Shown in pieces: positions 47,487-58,633 of a stretch of DNA of 64,000 nucleotides. Below the pieces are notes generated by a model. That model saw nothing but the letters and a program-made list of their open reading frames with translations. It was not told the DNA's origin and searched no databases. Within the stretch, counting starts at the first letter, position 1, and every line of letters starts with the position of its first letter. This stretch comes from Polytrichum commune (Eukaryota > Streptophyta > Polytrichopsida > Polytrichales > Polytrichaceae), in assembly GCA_950295325.1 (NCBI GenBank), contig OX485807.1:30537666-30601665 (forward strand), in the 5' to 3' direction. A program made the position numbers and the translations under genes.

Positions 47487-49304
47487 GGCAACACCCTTTT
47501 TAAATGTGTCGTACCTTCAAATTTGCTTGCAAGGTCCAAAACAGGTCTCTTGAAACCCCTTTACAATCTAAAACACATCCCAATAACACTAAACTTCCTC
47601 AAAAGCACACACAAGACTCAAGGCCCATTACCATTGCACTTAAAGTACTCTCATTGGTGGGAGAGGCGGAGCCGGTCTAAGTTCGCTTCACACTATGTTT
47701 GAGGGACCCCATAGAGGTGCAACAGAGTAAGTGAATGCAAGATTAATGTAAAGGCTACATGGATTTCTACATGGTATGAAATGGATCATGTTTCATGGTC
47801 ACTTGAAAGAGCGTTTGGTTGAGGGCCCAGTTACATATGATTTCACACTACAATTGAGCATGTGACCCCACTACATGATTTTGGAAGTGTATTGGGACAA
47901 CCTTTGGACACTTCTTTTGGGCTCTCACAATTTCATGGTCACAACTTGTAGCTCGTGTGTGAAGTGACCCTAAACCATGATATCCAATGCCAACTTCTAA
48001 ATTGGATGATATTTAGCCAATCGAGGAAATTTCTCACCCAATCCAAATACATCCATTGAACCTCACATAAAGTCTTCATTCGTCCAAACATTACATATCC
48101 TACTTTATCAATAAAACTTAAATACCACCTATAGCTTTCACCTACCCTACTTTTAGATATAAGATTGTATGGTTCATTTTATTCAAGCTATAGTAATTCC
48201 AAAAATTTATATAAATTTTGTTCTATTGAATTAAAAGTACCCTATATTTTTCTCACGTGGTTTAATAAAGTTTCAACATAAACATAAACTAGGGGTTGTG
48301 GCAATCATTTACATTTACCTTTGGCACCTAGAAATATTATATTTGCATGGCGGGGACTCAAACCGGACCATATGTTGTGGCCCTTCAACATGGTCCACTT
48401 TCACTTTATACTAACCTTGAGGACCCATTCATTGCAAAATTGGATTTCCATTTCCTATGGTACGGACTTTGGATGATTTTCAAGAGCCGTAAGATTTTCA
48501 TGGTTATGGTTCTTGCTTTGTGTGTAAAGCGACCTCGAATATCTACTTTTGTGTGGTATTGGAATTCAATTTGGTGTGTCATGTTGTTGAGGTGGTCTTC
48601 GTGACTTGTCGTGTAACACCAACTTCTAGGAGGTACATGTGTCTTTGTTTCTACTTGCCACCTAGCCATTTGTAGAGCTCAACTACCTCCACTATCGTAT
48701 CGTAATGACTTAGAGCGTCGTCCGGATTAAGATTGTTAAACTACCTAATCTCTTTGTCGTTTGTTGTTGTCCTCCTTTGGTTTGAGGATGGCTTCCCTTG
48801 TTACATTTATAGGTGTCTTAGTTCCTCTTTTAGAAGTTCCTCTACTTTGTGTTCACCATGATTGATTTTTAAGTTTAACTTGAAAGTCCCCTTCATTGTG
48901 ACATCTCTTCAAGTAACATTGTGACCCTTCTCTTGGTAACATCTCTTCAAGTAGTCACGTCCAACTAAATGTTGCTCCTAATTTATTAACTCGATTTTTT
49001 GTAACTTTCTTCTTGTGTTGGGTTCTTCATGTGCCGTAATTGCCTTTCAAGCTCAAATTTTGCTTCTTTAGCATTGATCTAGATCTTGTTAATTTCTCCT
49101 TGTATATTGTAATATTGCATCTCTTTATGTGCCGCAGTTGTTTTTTAAATTTAAGTGTTACTTCTTAGTATTGATCTAGATTGTATTATCCTCTCTTTGT
49201 ACGTCGTAGTGTTGCAATTTCTTCATGTGCCACAATTGTCTCTTTTCTTTTCTCCAAGACTTCTTTGTAGAGATTGAAGTCTTCCCTTACTCAAGGGCTT
49301 AAAC
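47487..49304. other. Non-coding, conserved with copy A
   Basis: 47752-47975 is a dispersed-repeat copy. An 85-codon ORF at 48347-48604 is not open in A over the same span, so it was not called. A small duplication of CATCTCTTCAAGTA occurs near 48902-48955. Confidence 0.35.
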
Positions 49305-49639
49305 CTCGGGGGGGGTAGTCATTGGTTGGAGTAGCAATATACGTGCGAACAAATGATAGGGTATTTTAAAAACATGGGGGCTAAAAATTATAAATGGACT
49401 TAAGAGTAATATAGGGTATCAAAAATGACCCTGGACATCTTTAAAGTACTATAGGGTATGGAATAATAGGTAATTTGGAATTATAAGTAATGCAAGCCAT
49501 TTTTCTATTAACCCAAAGTAGAAATTTACATAATGATAGCATGTGAAAAAAAGAAGAGAATTGAAAGTAATACCCCCCTATAAAATAGTGGTTGTTCGCA
49601 CCTATATCCTTAACTTTTTAACACACTGCCCCCCCCGAG
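49305..49639 (+). mobile_element. 335-bp element ending in CTCGGGGGGG / CCCCCCGAG
   Basis: Flanked by GCTTAAAC (49297-49304 and 49640-49647). Copy A has one GCTTAAAC (19799-19806) and no insert. The termini are inverted C/G runs. A subterminal inverted pair (GCAATATACGTGCGAACAA and TTGTTCGCACCTATATCC) lies within. No coding sequence was found. The 8-bp duplication suggests a hAT-related MITE, and the poly-G ends are unusual. Confidence 0.85.
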
Positions 49640-49734
49640 GCTTAAACCCTTCTCTCAATTCGCATTAGAGTTCCGTTCTTAACCCAAGTGTTATTTCAAT
49701 CCTCTTGTGATAGGAACCGAGTAACTAAGTAACT

Positions 49735-50185
49735 TTGAGTAACCTTTTTCATTGTTGTAGATCCAAGTAGCTCTAGTAATCCAACTGTCTTTTCTCCTTC
49801 AAGTAGTTAGTTAAAAAAAATTTCAAGTAGCTAAATAACCAAGTAACCAAGTAGCCAAGCAACGAGTTCTTCTTCTTCTCAAATAGCTAGTCAACTTTTC
49901 CTTCAAGTAGTTAAGTATCTTAAGTGACCAAATTGCCAAGTAACAAGTTTCCTCTTCTCTTCCAAGTAGCTAAGTATCATAAGTAACCAAGTTGCAAAGT
50001 AGCCAAGTAATCCAAGTAATCTCTCTTATAAACTTTGTGCAACTCTCTTATGAGTTAACCAAGTGATCAAGTAACCAAGTAACCAAATAGCTATGTAGCC
50101 AAGTGACCGATTAGCAAGTTAACTTTCCTTCCAAGTAGCTAAGTAACCAAGTAGCAAGTTAACTTTTCTTCCAAGTACCTTTTTC
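49735..50185 (+). repeat. AAGTAGCTAAGTAACC minisatellite (copy B)
   Basis: Counterpart of 19915-20375. It is shorter by several units, mainly around 50060-50090. Confidence 0.7.
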
Positions 50186-50732
50186 TCTTGATTCTCCTTT
50201 CTACTCTCTTAATTGCCATTGTCAATTATTGGAGTTTATTTTCAACAAGACATAGGTAGCAATCAATTTAATAACCACCAAACTATTGTTGGATACCCTC
50301 TTTCCACGTAGTGGAGATTTCCTCTTCACATGTGTAACAACACTTCTACTAACTTTTCATGTTCCAATCAGCGTATGAGAAGGCATCTTGCATCTTTCTC
50401 TCGAAGCTTGTTAGTTCTCTCAATCCTCAACTTTCTTCATATGATGGTTTTCTTCTTCATAAAAATCCTTCAACGCAATATCATTAATGCAACATCATTA
50501 TTATATGAGTTACGTCCAATTTTAGTGTAGTTGTATAAACATGTAACAATCAATACTTAGGACAACTTAAATGTGTGTCGAGGTCACCTTCAACCATTAG
50601 CCTTAGACGGTATAACTTGTTGCTGACCGGTTGACACAAACATCACTCCCACCAAAATTAGACTATTCTAGATTTTCATTTCTACAAAGGTGGTCACATG
50701 TATACTATTATTGACACTTAGTTTTGTATTAC

Positions 50733-51858
50733 GTTCTTTTTTCTAGCTCTCATGGATCCTCAAGGGTAGATGTTCTAGGCTTCTAAGTTTATGTTCCCCT
50801 AAATCCTAATGTCAAGGTTAAGTGGTTTTGGAATGGGATTTACTCCTATATCCAACATCACGTTGAATTACTCCTATATCTTTCATGGTTTGAATGACTT
50901 GTCATCACAAATATTCCATCCAAAATTCCAAGAGTGTGTAGTTAAGAGTATCAAAGTCCTTATGTAATTCAAGCATACTTCCTCGCTAATGCAAATCTAC
51001 TTAGTTTCGGAATGACACTTGATTACAAAAAATCATTTATGTCATCATTCACCAAGTACATCTCCATATTGATTTCATGAAATCTTACATCTAAAGTATT
51101 TGATCCATATCCTAGTCATTTATGTATATGATTTAATATAATCGATGGTCAATGTTCCCATACTTTCTACATATCTTTCTTAATTATTCTCAAAATCCCC
51201 TTCCTTGATGTGAGGGGTATAATGAAGTGAAATCTTAAGTTTGTGCTTGATTGCATGGCGGTGGTTGATGTAGCCCACTTGGCGACCTCTCCTTTGTCTT
51301 TCCTTTCTCAATGACTCCGTGTCCGTTGAATTATGCCTCTCCCGTCATTTGGTACTTAACCCGTAATTTCAACTCCAAAGATGCTCAAGGGCCTTGGTAA
51401 GTAAGTACCCTTAGCTTCAACCTTCAAATTTTGGGTGTTCAACCATGTGCTTTGATGAATCAACCGAGAATTTATCTTTGAGTCTTAATCATGTGAGTTT
51501 TTTCAAGTTTCCTATCTCTGATGGTTTCCCTCTAAAGCCTTGGGGTCTTCACGCTCCGGCAAATCTTCTTAGTCTTGGAGTCTTCACGCTTGGTAAATCC
51601 CTAAGTCTCTAAATCTATTAGTATCTAAGGGTCTTCATGTCGGCCGAGCCTAAGTCCTTTAGGTCCCTTAGTCTCAAGGGTCTTGAATCCCTTTGTGTCT
51701 CAAGGTTCTTGAAAACCCTTAGTCTCTTCAAGGGTCTTGAATTCTTTTAGTCTCTTCAAGGGTCTCAAAGACCCCTTAGTCTTTTCAAGGGTCTTGAAAT
51801 TCCTTAGTCTCGAAAGGTTGGGAATTTCCTTAGTCTCTAAGGATTGCAAAATCCCTTA
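50733..51858. other. 1.1-kb part of B missing from A, with degenerate short repeats
   Basis: About 51540-51850 is an imperfect array of AGGGTCTTGAA / CCCTTAGTCTCT units of about 30-40 bp. In A the sequence jumps from TTTTGTATC to AGTCTCTAAGG, so the missing stretch ends in this array, consistent with deletion by misalignment of repeats in A. Confidence 0.55.
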
Positions 51859-52232
51859 GGGCCGGTTTACACTACGGTGGAGAAGGCCTCCGGTCGGTCA
51901 AGAATGCTTGGCCAAGACATGGTTATATGAGGCAAATGGTGGATGTGCCGGAGAAGAATTAAAGGCAATAAAATATTGTTATTGAGTTGGGCTTCTCCGG
52001 CCTCTTGAGGCCGGACAAGAAACTCCTCCTCCATAGAAGCCCGACTCCAAAAAGTGCCGCCATGTAGGCGGCCATGTCATTTTATCATCCATGAGAAAAG
52101 TTCACCACCATTGTTTTCTTCACCTAGTGTAAACACCCACCGGTCAAGAGTTGCATTTTCGACCAATCACAATTGAGAAACGCCCTTTTTTTCATGACCG
52201 GTGGACTTCTCCACCATAGTGTAAACCGGCCC
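51859..52232 (+). mobile_element. Tourist-like (PIF/Harbinger) MITE, 374 bp
   Basis: Terminal inverted repeats begin GGGCCGGTTTACACTA with one mismatch soon after (ACGG / ATGG) and continue into GTGGAGAAG. TTA flanks both ends (51856-51858 and 52233-52235). A TTA duplication with GG-starting ends is the Tourist/Harbinger pattern. No coding sequence was found. Confidence 0.8.
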
Positions 52233-52288
52233 TTAGTCTCTAAGGTTTTTTTGCCATCCAAGGGTTTTATGCCTTGTTGGAATTTTCT

Positions 52289-52490
52289 AAGTCATTATCT
52301 TCAAAAGTTCTTCAAGCCGTCTCGGATTTTGGCTAAGTTTTATCTTCAAAAGTTCTTCAAGCCTTCTCGGATTTTGGCTAAGTCTTTATCTTCAAAAGTC
52401 CTTCAAGCCTTCTCAGATTTTGGCTAAGTCTTTATCTTCAAAAGTTCTTCAAGCCTTCTCGGATTTTGGCTAAGTCTTTATCTTCAAAAA
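52289..52490 (+). repeat. 46-bp minisatellite, about 4 copies (copy B)
   Basis: Same unit as at 21005-21335 with fewer copies and some internal shortening. Confidence 0.8.
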
Positions 52491-52678
52491 AATTTCAAGC
52501 CTCACGCGCCCAATAGGCTTTGCGGCAAGTCTTGTGCTCCCGATAGGTGTTGTGGTAAATCTTGCGCTCCCATAGGCTTTGCGACACTCACGTGAGATAG
52601 TCGACGTAAAATGAGCTCCTTTAGGCCCCCTTTGTGGCTCTTTAAATAGGATATAGTATCTACCATTTCTTTGATGTG

Positions 52679-54380
52679 TAAACACTACATTAGTGACAAA
52701 TAGCCAATACCGGTAGCCGGTAGTATGTGACCGTCGTTAGCGGAGATCATTCAATGTCATAGCACTACTATGGGGGAGGAGGTATGGCGGGTTGTAAGTC
52801 TATTTGTTTAGTTATGGCAGGTCTTGTAGGTTTGTGATAGGTTGTCGATTCTCTAGCCTTCGTTTGTGGACTAGTATCGAATGTGCATATTGTATGGCAG
52901 TTATGTTGATTTGAATGTGTTTTTTATTTTTCATGGCAGGGAGTTTAAGTTTTATTTCCAAATTTTTCATTGATGGGTTGGGTGTTGTGGCTCTTGCATT
53001 TACGACTATGACCATAAGTGGTACTACATTCCATCCTCTTATTGTGATGTTGTTGATGAGCAGTAGATATTTTGTAGTTTTCCTATCTAGAGTTTTTGCA
53101 GCAAAACTACCATTACAATATGTAAATTCTATAAATTATATGGTAGAATCTGGTGTAGGGGCTTCTAGTGGCAAATGATTTTATAAATGACTTATAATAC
53201 ATAGTTGGTCATGTGTAAACCTGAAGTTGCAATGACACCTTTGGATACCGCATGTGCACAACAATAGCCATGTTGGTATTATGTTTCCTTGGGGTAGTCC
53301 ATTGTGCATGTGTGATGCTTTTGGGCCACCCCCTTCCGAGAGAGCTTAAAAACATCACACAAGCATTTCTTAATTAGTTAATTTCGTTTGCACATCCTAC
53401 CTCACTACATTCATATATTAGGCATCACCCCTTACCTGGTTGGTGCACCCCTTAGCTCGAAACCTTCTAAGGCCTCGTACAGGTCCTTTGAAGGTCGAGT
53501 GACATCTCAAACCCTTCGGACTTCAACGGTCCGAAGGGTGGTGTCATTCTACCGAGTTAAGTTTCCAATTCGAGTTTATTGCCAACAAGGATTTACGATT
53601 TGTTTTGTATTTTTTTAATTGTTAAATGTGTTTATATTGGACTAGGGTGACAAACAACCTGTAGGTTCAACCTGTTGCACAATCTTCATAAATTGGAGTC
53701 ATTACTCCCAATCCATGGGGCCAACAACATAATAGTGAATTCGCAGGTCATTAATCTCACATTTCTACCAACAACATTTACAGTGGTCGTGTCCGTGATT
53801 AATCCGACTTACCACATATAAAATTTTCTAATAAATAAAGCTACTACCACAAAACATACCAAGGGATCCGAAAACAATGAAGTTGGGTATTCCCTTGGCG
53901 GTCAAATGGTCAAGTCACTTGACCTTACGAGATATGTGAGTGAGTATAGAAATGTATACCTTGGCCACATTCCCTCCAACCCTAAATGGAAGGCTAATAT
54001 TAATTAATTTATCTCAATTTTCATCGGTTAATTGGGCTCGATGTAGGCCGAGCCGCTACCTCTTTTCTTGTTTCACTTCCCGGACGTTGACATTGTCTCT
54101 TTCTTTGTAACTAGTTTGATTGTAAGCTTATGTTAGTTAACGATTAAAATATCATTTATTTCTTTTATACTGTAATTTAGGCCTAAGCATAACAAACTTA
54201 CTTAGTGTACATAATTATCTTTCTAATGATCTAAAAATCACATTAATAGCATAAAAATGCAAAAGTTATGAGGGTTGGAAGTGCGAGGTCAATTCAACCG
54301 ATCTTTCCAACCCACCTATACAACTTCCAACTTCAAAAATTCATAGTAAATTCATTACTACTTAGATCTGGGTTTTCCTT
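52679..54380. other. Spacer beyond the duplication; one strong hairpin
   Basis: 53511-53521 (ACCCTTCGGAC) pairs with 53529-53539 around a 7-base loop. Outer bases (TGACATC..GGTGTCA) extend the stem imperfectly. ORFs at 52915-53178 and 53388-53618 have no recognised domain. Confidence 0.35.
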
Positions 54381-54389
54381 GCACCATTG

Positions 54390-54910
54390 GAAAGCTATCA
54401 ACAAGATCTAATTGAGAAAAATATGATATTAGCGAGTTAAACCAAGATGAATCCAGCAGACTCCTTGTAACACAGCAGTCAACCAGGAAGTCTTAGACTA
54501 TGTATCATGTCTTTAGAAATTCTTATCCTATTAATTTCTTATTCAAATCAAACGTTCTAAATAACCATGGAACGATATTAAATAGATCTATTTGAGAATA
54601 ATATTTTATTTGTAAGTTAAAACAAGATGAATCCAGTAGACTCTCTATAATCCAGCAGTCAACCAAGAAATCTCCAACTACATATCCCGCCTTTTAAAAA
54701 TTCAAATCTTATTCAATTAAGACGTTTTAAACAATCTTACAAAGCTAAACAAAATATTTACTTGGAAAAAATATAACTTTTCAAAATTAAGTCTTTTATT
54801 GGGTTAGCCGGTCTGATCTAGCAACCGCTACCCAAATGAACACCTAGTTTATATATTCCATCTTTGAAAATTCATAACTAATTGCAACTTTAACCAAATC
54901 ACAAATGGGA
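54390..54910. repeat. Imperfect ~185-bp tandem repeat, about 3 copies
   Basis: Units share 'GTTAAA(A/C)CAAGATGAATCCAG(C/T)AGACTC' and 'CAGCAGTCAACCA(G/A)GAA', then 'CTA..TAT..C..CTTTNNAAATTC'. The third unit is strongly diverged. No coding sense is evident. Confidence 0.5.
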
Positions 54911-55929
54911 AACGGATATAGATAGCTATAGGAAATATCTCTAAATGAAAAATGATAAGTATTTTGTTTTAGATCATGAACTAAGCTTCCAAGGTATTGG
55001 CAGCTGAGGTCTACAATGCATCCACTTGCAATCTTACAATCGAACCTACATCTACAAAATAAACACACATTCTAACTAGGAGAGAGAGTAGTGGAATTTC
55101 TCAAGCCTTTCTATTAGGCCATTGAGAATGCAAGATAGAATTTTTTCCTAACTACATTAAAGTTGGGCTTCGCCCAAACATTAGAAGAACAGAGAGTGAA
55201 CAAAGTGGAAGGAGGGATTTTTAAATCCTCTCAAAAAAATGTTGGACCCCTCTACCACCGGCTTCATTTTTCGAACTCCTCCCCAAAATTTAGGCTCGGA
55301 GGTTTTCCCGGTTGAGGTTGCTACCCTCTGGCCGAGGTGGCTCCGACGGAAAACTTTAAGAATATTTTAAAAAATTTGCCATCGAGTTGAAAAATGGGCA
55401 AATAGACAAGTAGCCCCTTGCTCCCTTTCTTTTTTTTTCTTCAAAAGTTTTCAGGCCGATTTCACCTTCTTACGCCAACACCTCCAATTCTCTTGTGTGG
55501 CCCCTATTAACTAGTAAACTAACATTTGTTTAGCTAGTATCTACTAACATTTGCTTAGTTAGCAATTTTTACTAGGTAGCATATTTTTTTTACTTCGTTA
55601 TTTTCTAGTACTACTTAGTTTTCGTTTTAACCAACCTTATCCTTCACTAGAATTTTGTTACTTCCGGTTGAAGGCCCGAAGTTCTCGGTACTTCACCTTC
55701 CTTCTTGTAGGCTAAATACTAAATGAATTAATTTCCCCTAAATTCCCTATCAATTCTAAATTTTAATGCTATCATTCTAACTAAAAGTGATCCCGCGGAG
55801 TGGTGGACCACTCTAAAGGTTCACAGTGTGCCTACGTTCATAAGTGCGTAATGTTTTGATATACTATTTGATATGATAAGTTTACGTAATTCCCATACAA
55901 CTTTGTTGTGCATTTTTGTTATTAACGCA
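54911..55929. other. Non-coding spacer
   Basis: Contains a GGGCTTCGCCC mini-hairpin (about 55168) and a GC-richer tract at 55250-55345. Nothing else can be supported. Confidence 0.3.
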
Positions 55930-57680
55930 TGAATGTGTTGTTGTTAGCATTTGAGTAGTATGTATAACCATGTATTTGTATTTGATGAGTTGTAAATTGG
56001 GTATGTTTTTTAAGGGTTAAGCTTCTCTACCAAAGAAAAGTTATTTCCAAGCATGGCCCATATACTGTCCAGTTCATAATTTAACTAGGCACGTTTTTTG
56101 TTAATTTGTAATAGTGAGGGTTTTCTAGAAGTTGTTTGATAATAATACCTGGTCGATATCTTTGTTTTGGAGCCACTTGTGTAATTGGTGTGTTTGGTTT
56201 GCTATAACTTCTAGGTTATGCCTTTTATCATATTTGAGGACATATTTTTCAAGGTGTCAAATGAGGCTTTTGTCTTGTGTTTCTTGCATTGAGTGCCACT
56301 AGTCTTTTTGGAGGTAGTATGGTATAGGGTGTGCATGTTCAGATGGTGTTACGGCATCTCTATGATCTACTTCGCATCCCGAATTGGCTAGCGCGTCTGC
56401 TTGTTCATTGCCATTTATGTTAACATGGGCTTTGACTTCATGGAGTGTGGTGGTTTGTGTACGGGATTGTAGCATTTTGGTCATAGATTTGAGGATATTT
56501 GTATATGGGTGGTTGTTATGCAAAGTGGGATGTTTGATTTGTGTGTTTAGAATTTAGGGTTTTAGATATAGGACACTAAGGTACGGGTAGATCACTCTAA
56601 GGCATTTTTGTGCACCACGTGCGGCTGGGGGTTTTTTGTTTTGGGGCTATTTACCTTCAAGGGTTGAATTAAAGCCTCCCTATAATTACTTAAATTTCAA
56701 AAATGGCCCATTTGTTTGCACCCTTCCATTACTTATATTGTCCAAGTCACTGCAATTTTTTGTACTCTATATTCCTTTTAAGTAATTTTGGACAAACGGA
56801 AATCCCAATTATCATCCATCCCTGTGAGTCCTAAACCCATTTACATACCATACTAAACATACCTTCTAGGATCCTTATCTTCAGCCCCTATATTAATTTT
56901 ACAAAAAATAATGGCCCACATTTTATGTCCATCTAACTTACTTATAATGGGATTGTCTACATTTAATGGCCCCTTCATTATTTGGAATTCCTTTATAATT
57001 TTTATTCCAAATGATTTTAATCCTCTCTATATTATGCCGCACGTCGTTTTTAAAATGCACTAAGTGATCTACCCGTGCACTAAGGCAATTTGTAAAGATA
57101 TTTGCTAGTCCGTCACGATATGTGGTGGTGAGGAGTTGGAGGGTGTGGTGTATAGCCATCATTTCTACTCGTAAGTTGTTTTGTAGCCTCGGTAGACTTT
57201 CTTTAGCCAAATAGCATAGCCTACGGTCGGCCAAGGCTGCTTCCTACAAATTTGGTTCGAACCTGCGGATTACGGAAGAAAAAAAAGTCTGCAATTTTTA
57301 GATTTCTAATGGGATTGTATATGCCATATCAACCTTTTCATGTTTCCAATGTCCTTGAGTTGCTTGTTTAGGTGGTTTGAATGACATATTTGTGTAATAA
57401 CAAAATTGTAGTGGGTATTTGAGGGGTAGATATCATTCTAGGTTGGTGACGAGTGGGGTATCAATGGTTTGTGTGATTGGTAGGTAGGGGGGGGGGTATG
57501 TGAGTTTAGTTCATTTTGTACTACAATATACTGGAGTGAGTTCTCACGTAGGTGGTGCAGTTTGGATGAACATTGTGGGTATTTGTAGGGTGTAAGCAAT
57601 GGCGTCTATGTGTTGGGTATATTCTCTTGATCCAATGAATGTAGTTTTGTGGTGTATGCATAGTATATGGATGGCACAAC
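55930..57680 (-). pseudogene. LINE-type RNase H / C-terminal remnant, split by a MITE
   Basis: Read on the minus strand. 57680-57235 shows stop-broken protein-like sequence. 57234-57078 gives an RNase H-like core ('LPRLQNN', then 'RVEMMAI' with the catalytic-type Glu, and 'IFTNCL' where relatives have Asp). After the MITE (57077-56582), 56581-56299 continues the same domain: 'HNNHPYTNIL' and 'KAHVNINGNEQADALA', the typical closing motif with its Asp. Below 56299 the reading continues with stops ('TGQYMGHAW', 'FFGREA') toward 55930. This is the pattern of the RNase H and C-terminal part of plant non-LTR retrotransposons. Multiple stops, a lost Asp and the insertion make it dead. No reverse transcriptase was recognised in the window. 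Confidence 0.7.
56582..57077 (+). mobile_element. Second copy of the CACGGGTAG MITE, 496 bp
   Basis: Same family and orientation as 38210-38770, with the ends TACGGGTAGATCACT and AGTGATCTACCCGTG. It is flanked by CACTAAGG (56574-56581 and 57078-57085). Most of the sequence matches the first copy. An internal stretch of about 150 bp is replaced by an unrelated segment of about 85 bp. It sits inside the LINE RNase H remnant. Confidence 0.9.
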
Positions 57681-57681
57681 T

Positions 57682-57981
57682 TTTTGTTCTAAGCTCAATT
57701 CGTAATTATGGTGGTATTGTTGGCTCTTCGTATATGATGGTGTCAACTTTGAAGTGTGTTATGACATATGAGTTTGGGAAGGGGCCATCAATGTCTAATG
57801 TCAAATCTTCTCTTACAAGTATCCTCTAAAATCTTCACTACTAAGAGCTCAGAGCTTGAGTCCCCCCCCATGTACGCAACTCCTGAATTATATAGCGTTG
57901 ATTATAATCATCTATAATGCATTTTAGTCCAATCTTAAGTGACATAATTTGTTATATTGTAGGAAACTCTTGTAGCCCTCT
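57682..57981. other. Spacer before the zinc-finger ORFs
   Basis: A possible acceptor TATATTGTAG (57953-57962) lies 20 bp before ATG 57982. The in-frame TAG at 57973-57975 argues that the ATG is the start if this is the coding frame. Confidence 0.3.
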
Positions 57982-58385
57982 ATGGATTATGTAAAATTTG
58001 AAGAGTGCAAGCGCCTTACATGTTACAATAAAGATGGTTGTTTGTTGTTCAACCCTTCATATGAAAACCCCTTGTTTTGTGATTGTTGTACTTGTCATAG
58101 AAACTTTCACCATGCAATTTATAATATACCTCCAAATAGTGGTGTGTATGTAGAAAAAAATATAATGGTGGGTTTGATGATTGCCAATTGTTTTATCATG
58201 ATGGGACCAATGCTTTTAAATACGGTGCATGTGGATACCATAGATCATTACATAAGCCTCCACCATCAATATCACCATCATATTCATATAAAAATTATAC
58301 AAAATTTAATTATAAACATCATTTTTTATCACATGGTAATATTATGTTTATTGATGATGATAATGAATATTTAAAAAAATTCTAA
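57982..58385 (+). pseudogene. Two tandem ZF-HD-like zinc fingers in adjacent frames
   Basis: ATG 57982 opens a frame whose residues 4-44 read like a shortened ZF-HD dimerisation finger: 'EEC', then 'KDGCLLFNPS', then 'CDCCTCHRNFHH'. The consensus is ECxKNH..DGCxxFxP..xCxxCxCHRNFH. About 35 bp later another frame (58143-58385) reads a second finger: 'VCRKKYNGGFDDC', 'FYHDG' and 'GACGYHRSLHK'. The order is the same, but one Cys is replaced by Tyr in 'CGYH' and another by Tyr before it. Both fingers have only about 9-10 residues between the first Cys and the GC/DC, shorter than usual. The frame change lies between about 58125 and 58160, near a run of seven A. No homeodomain was seen downstream. 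An 81-codon ORF (58388-58633) follows and may be a continuation. The locus may be a decayed gene or a gene with an assembly error. Confidence 0.5.
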
Positions 58386-58633
58386 GTATGAGCTTGAAAT
58401 TAAATGATGTTATATCCAATGTCAATATTACTCCAATTTCTTTTATTAATATTAAATTGGGTTTTTTTGTTGGCAAGACTAGCTCTGATATTACAAACAT
58501 GGATGTTTATGATAGTTTGAATGTTGATGTAATTAACATATCCAAAAAACTACAAAAATTTGAAAACTATCAGTTAAAAAATATATTGAATGTGATTTTG
58601 GGACGTTTATTCCACGCCTTTCCAAAGATATGA

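Larger units (their letters stand above)
38110..52678. repeat. Segmental duplication, copy B
   Basis: Direct copy of 7831-21548. Private features are the 561-bp MITE (38210-38770), the 335-bp element (49305-49639) and about 1.5 kb (50733-52239) including a Tourist-like MITE. B lacks the 583-bp element and the 780-bp stretch of A. Confidence 0.9.
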
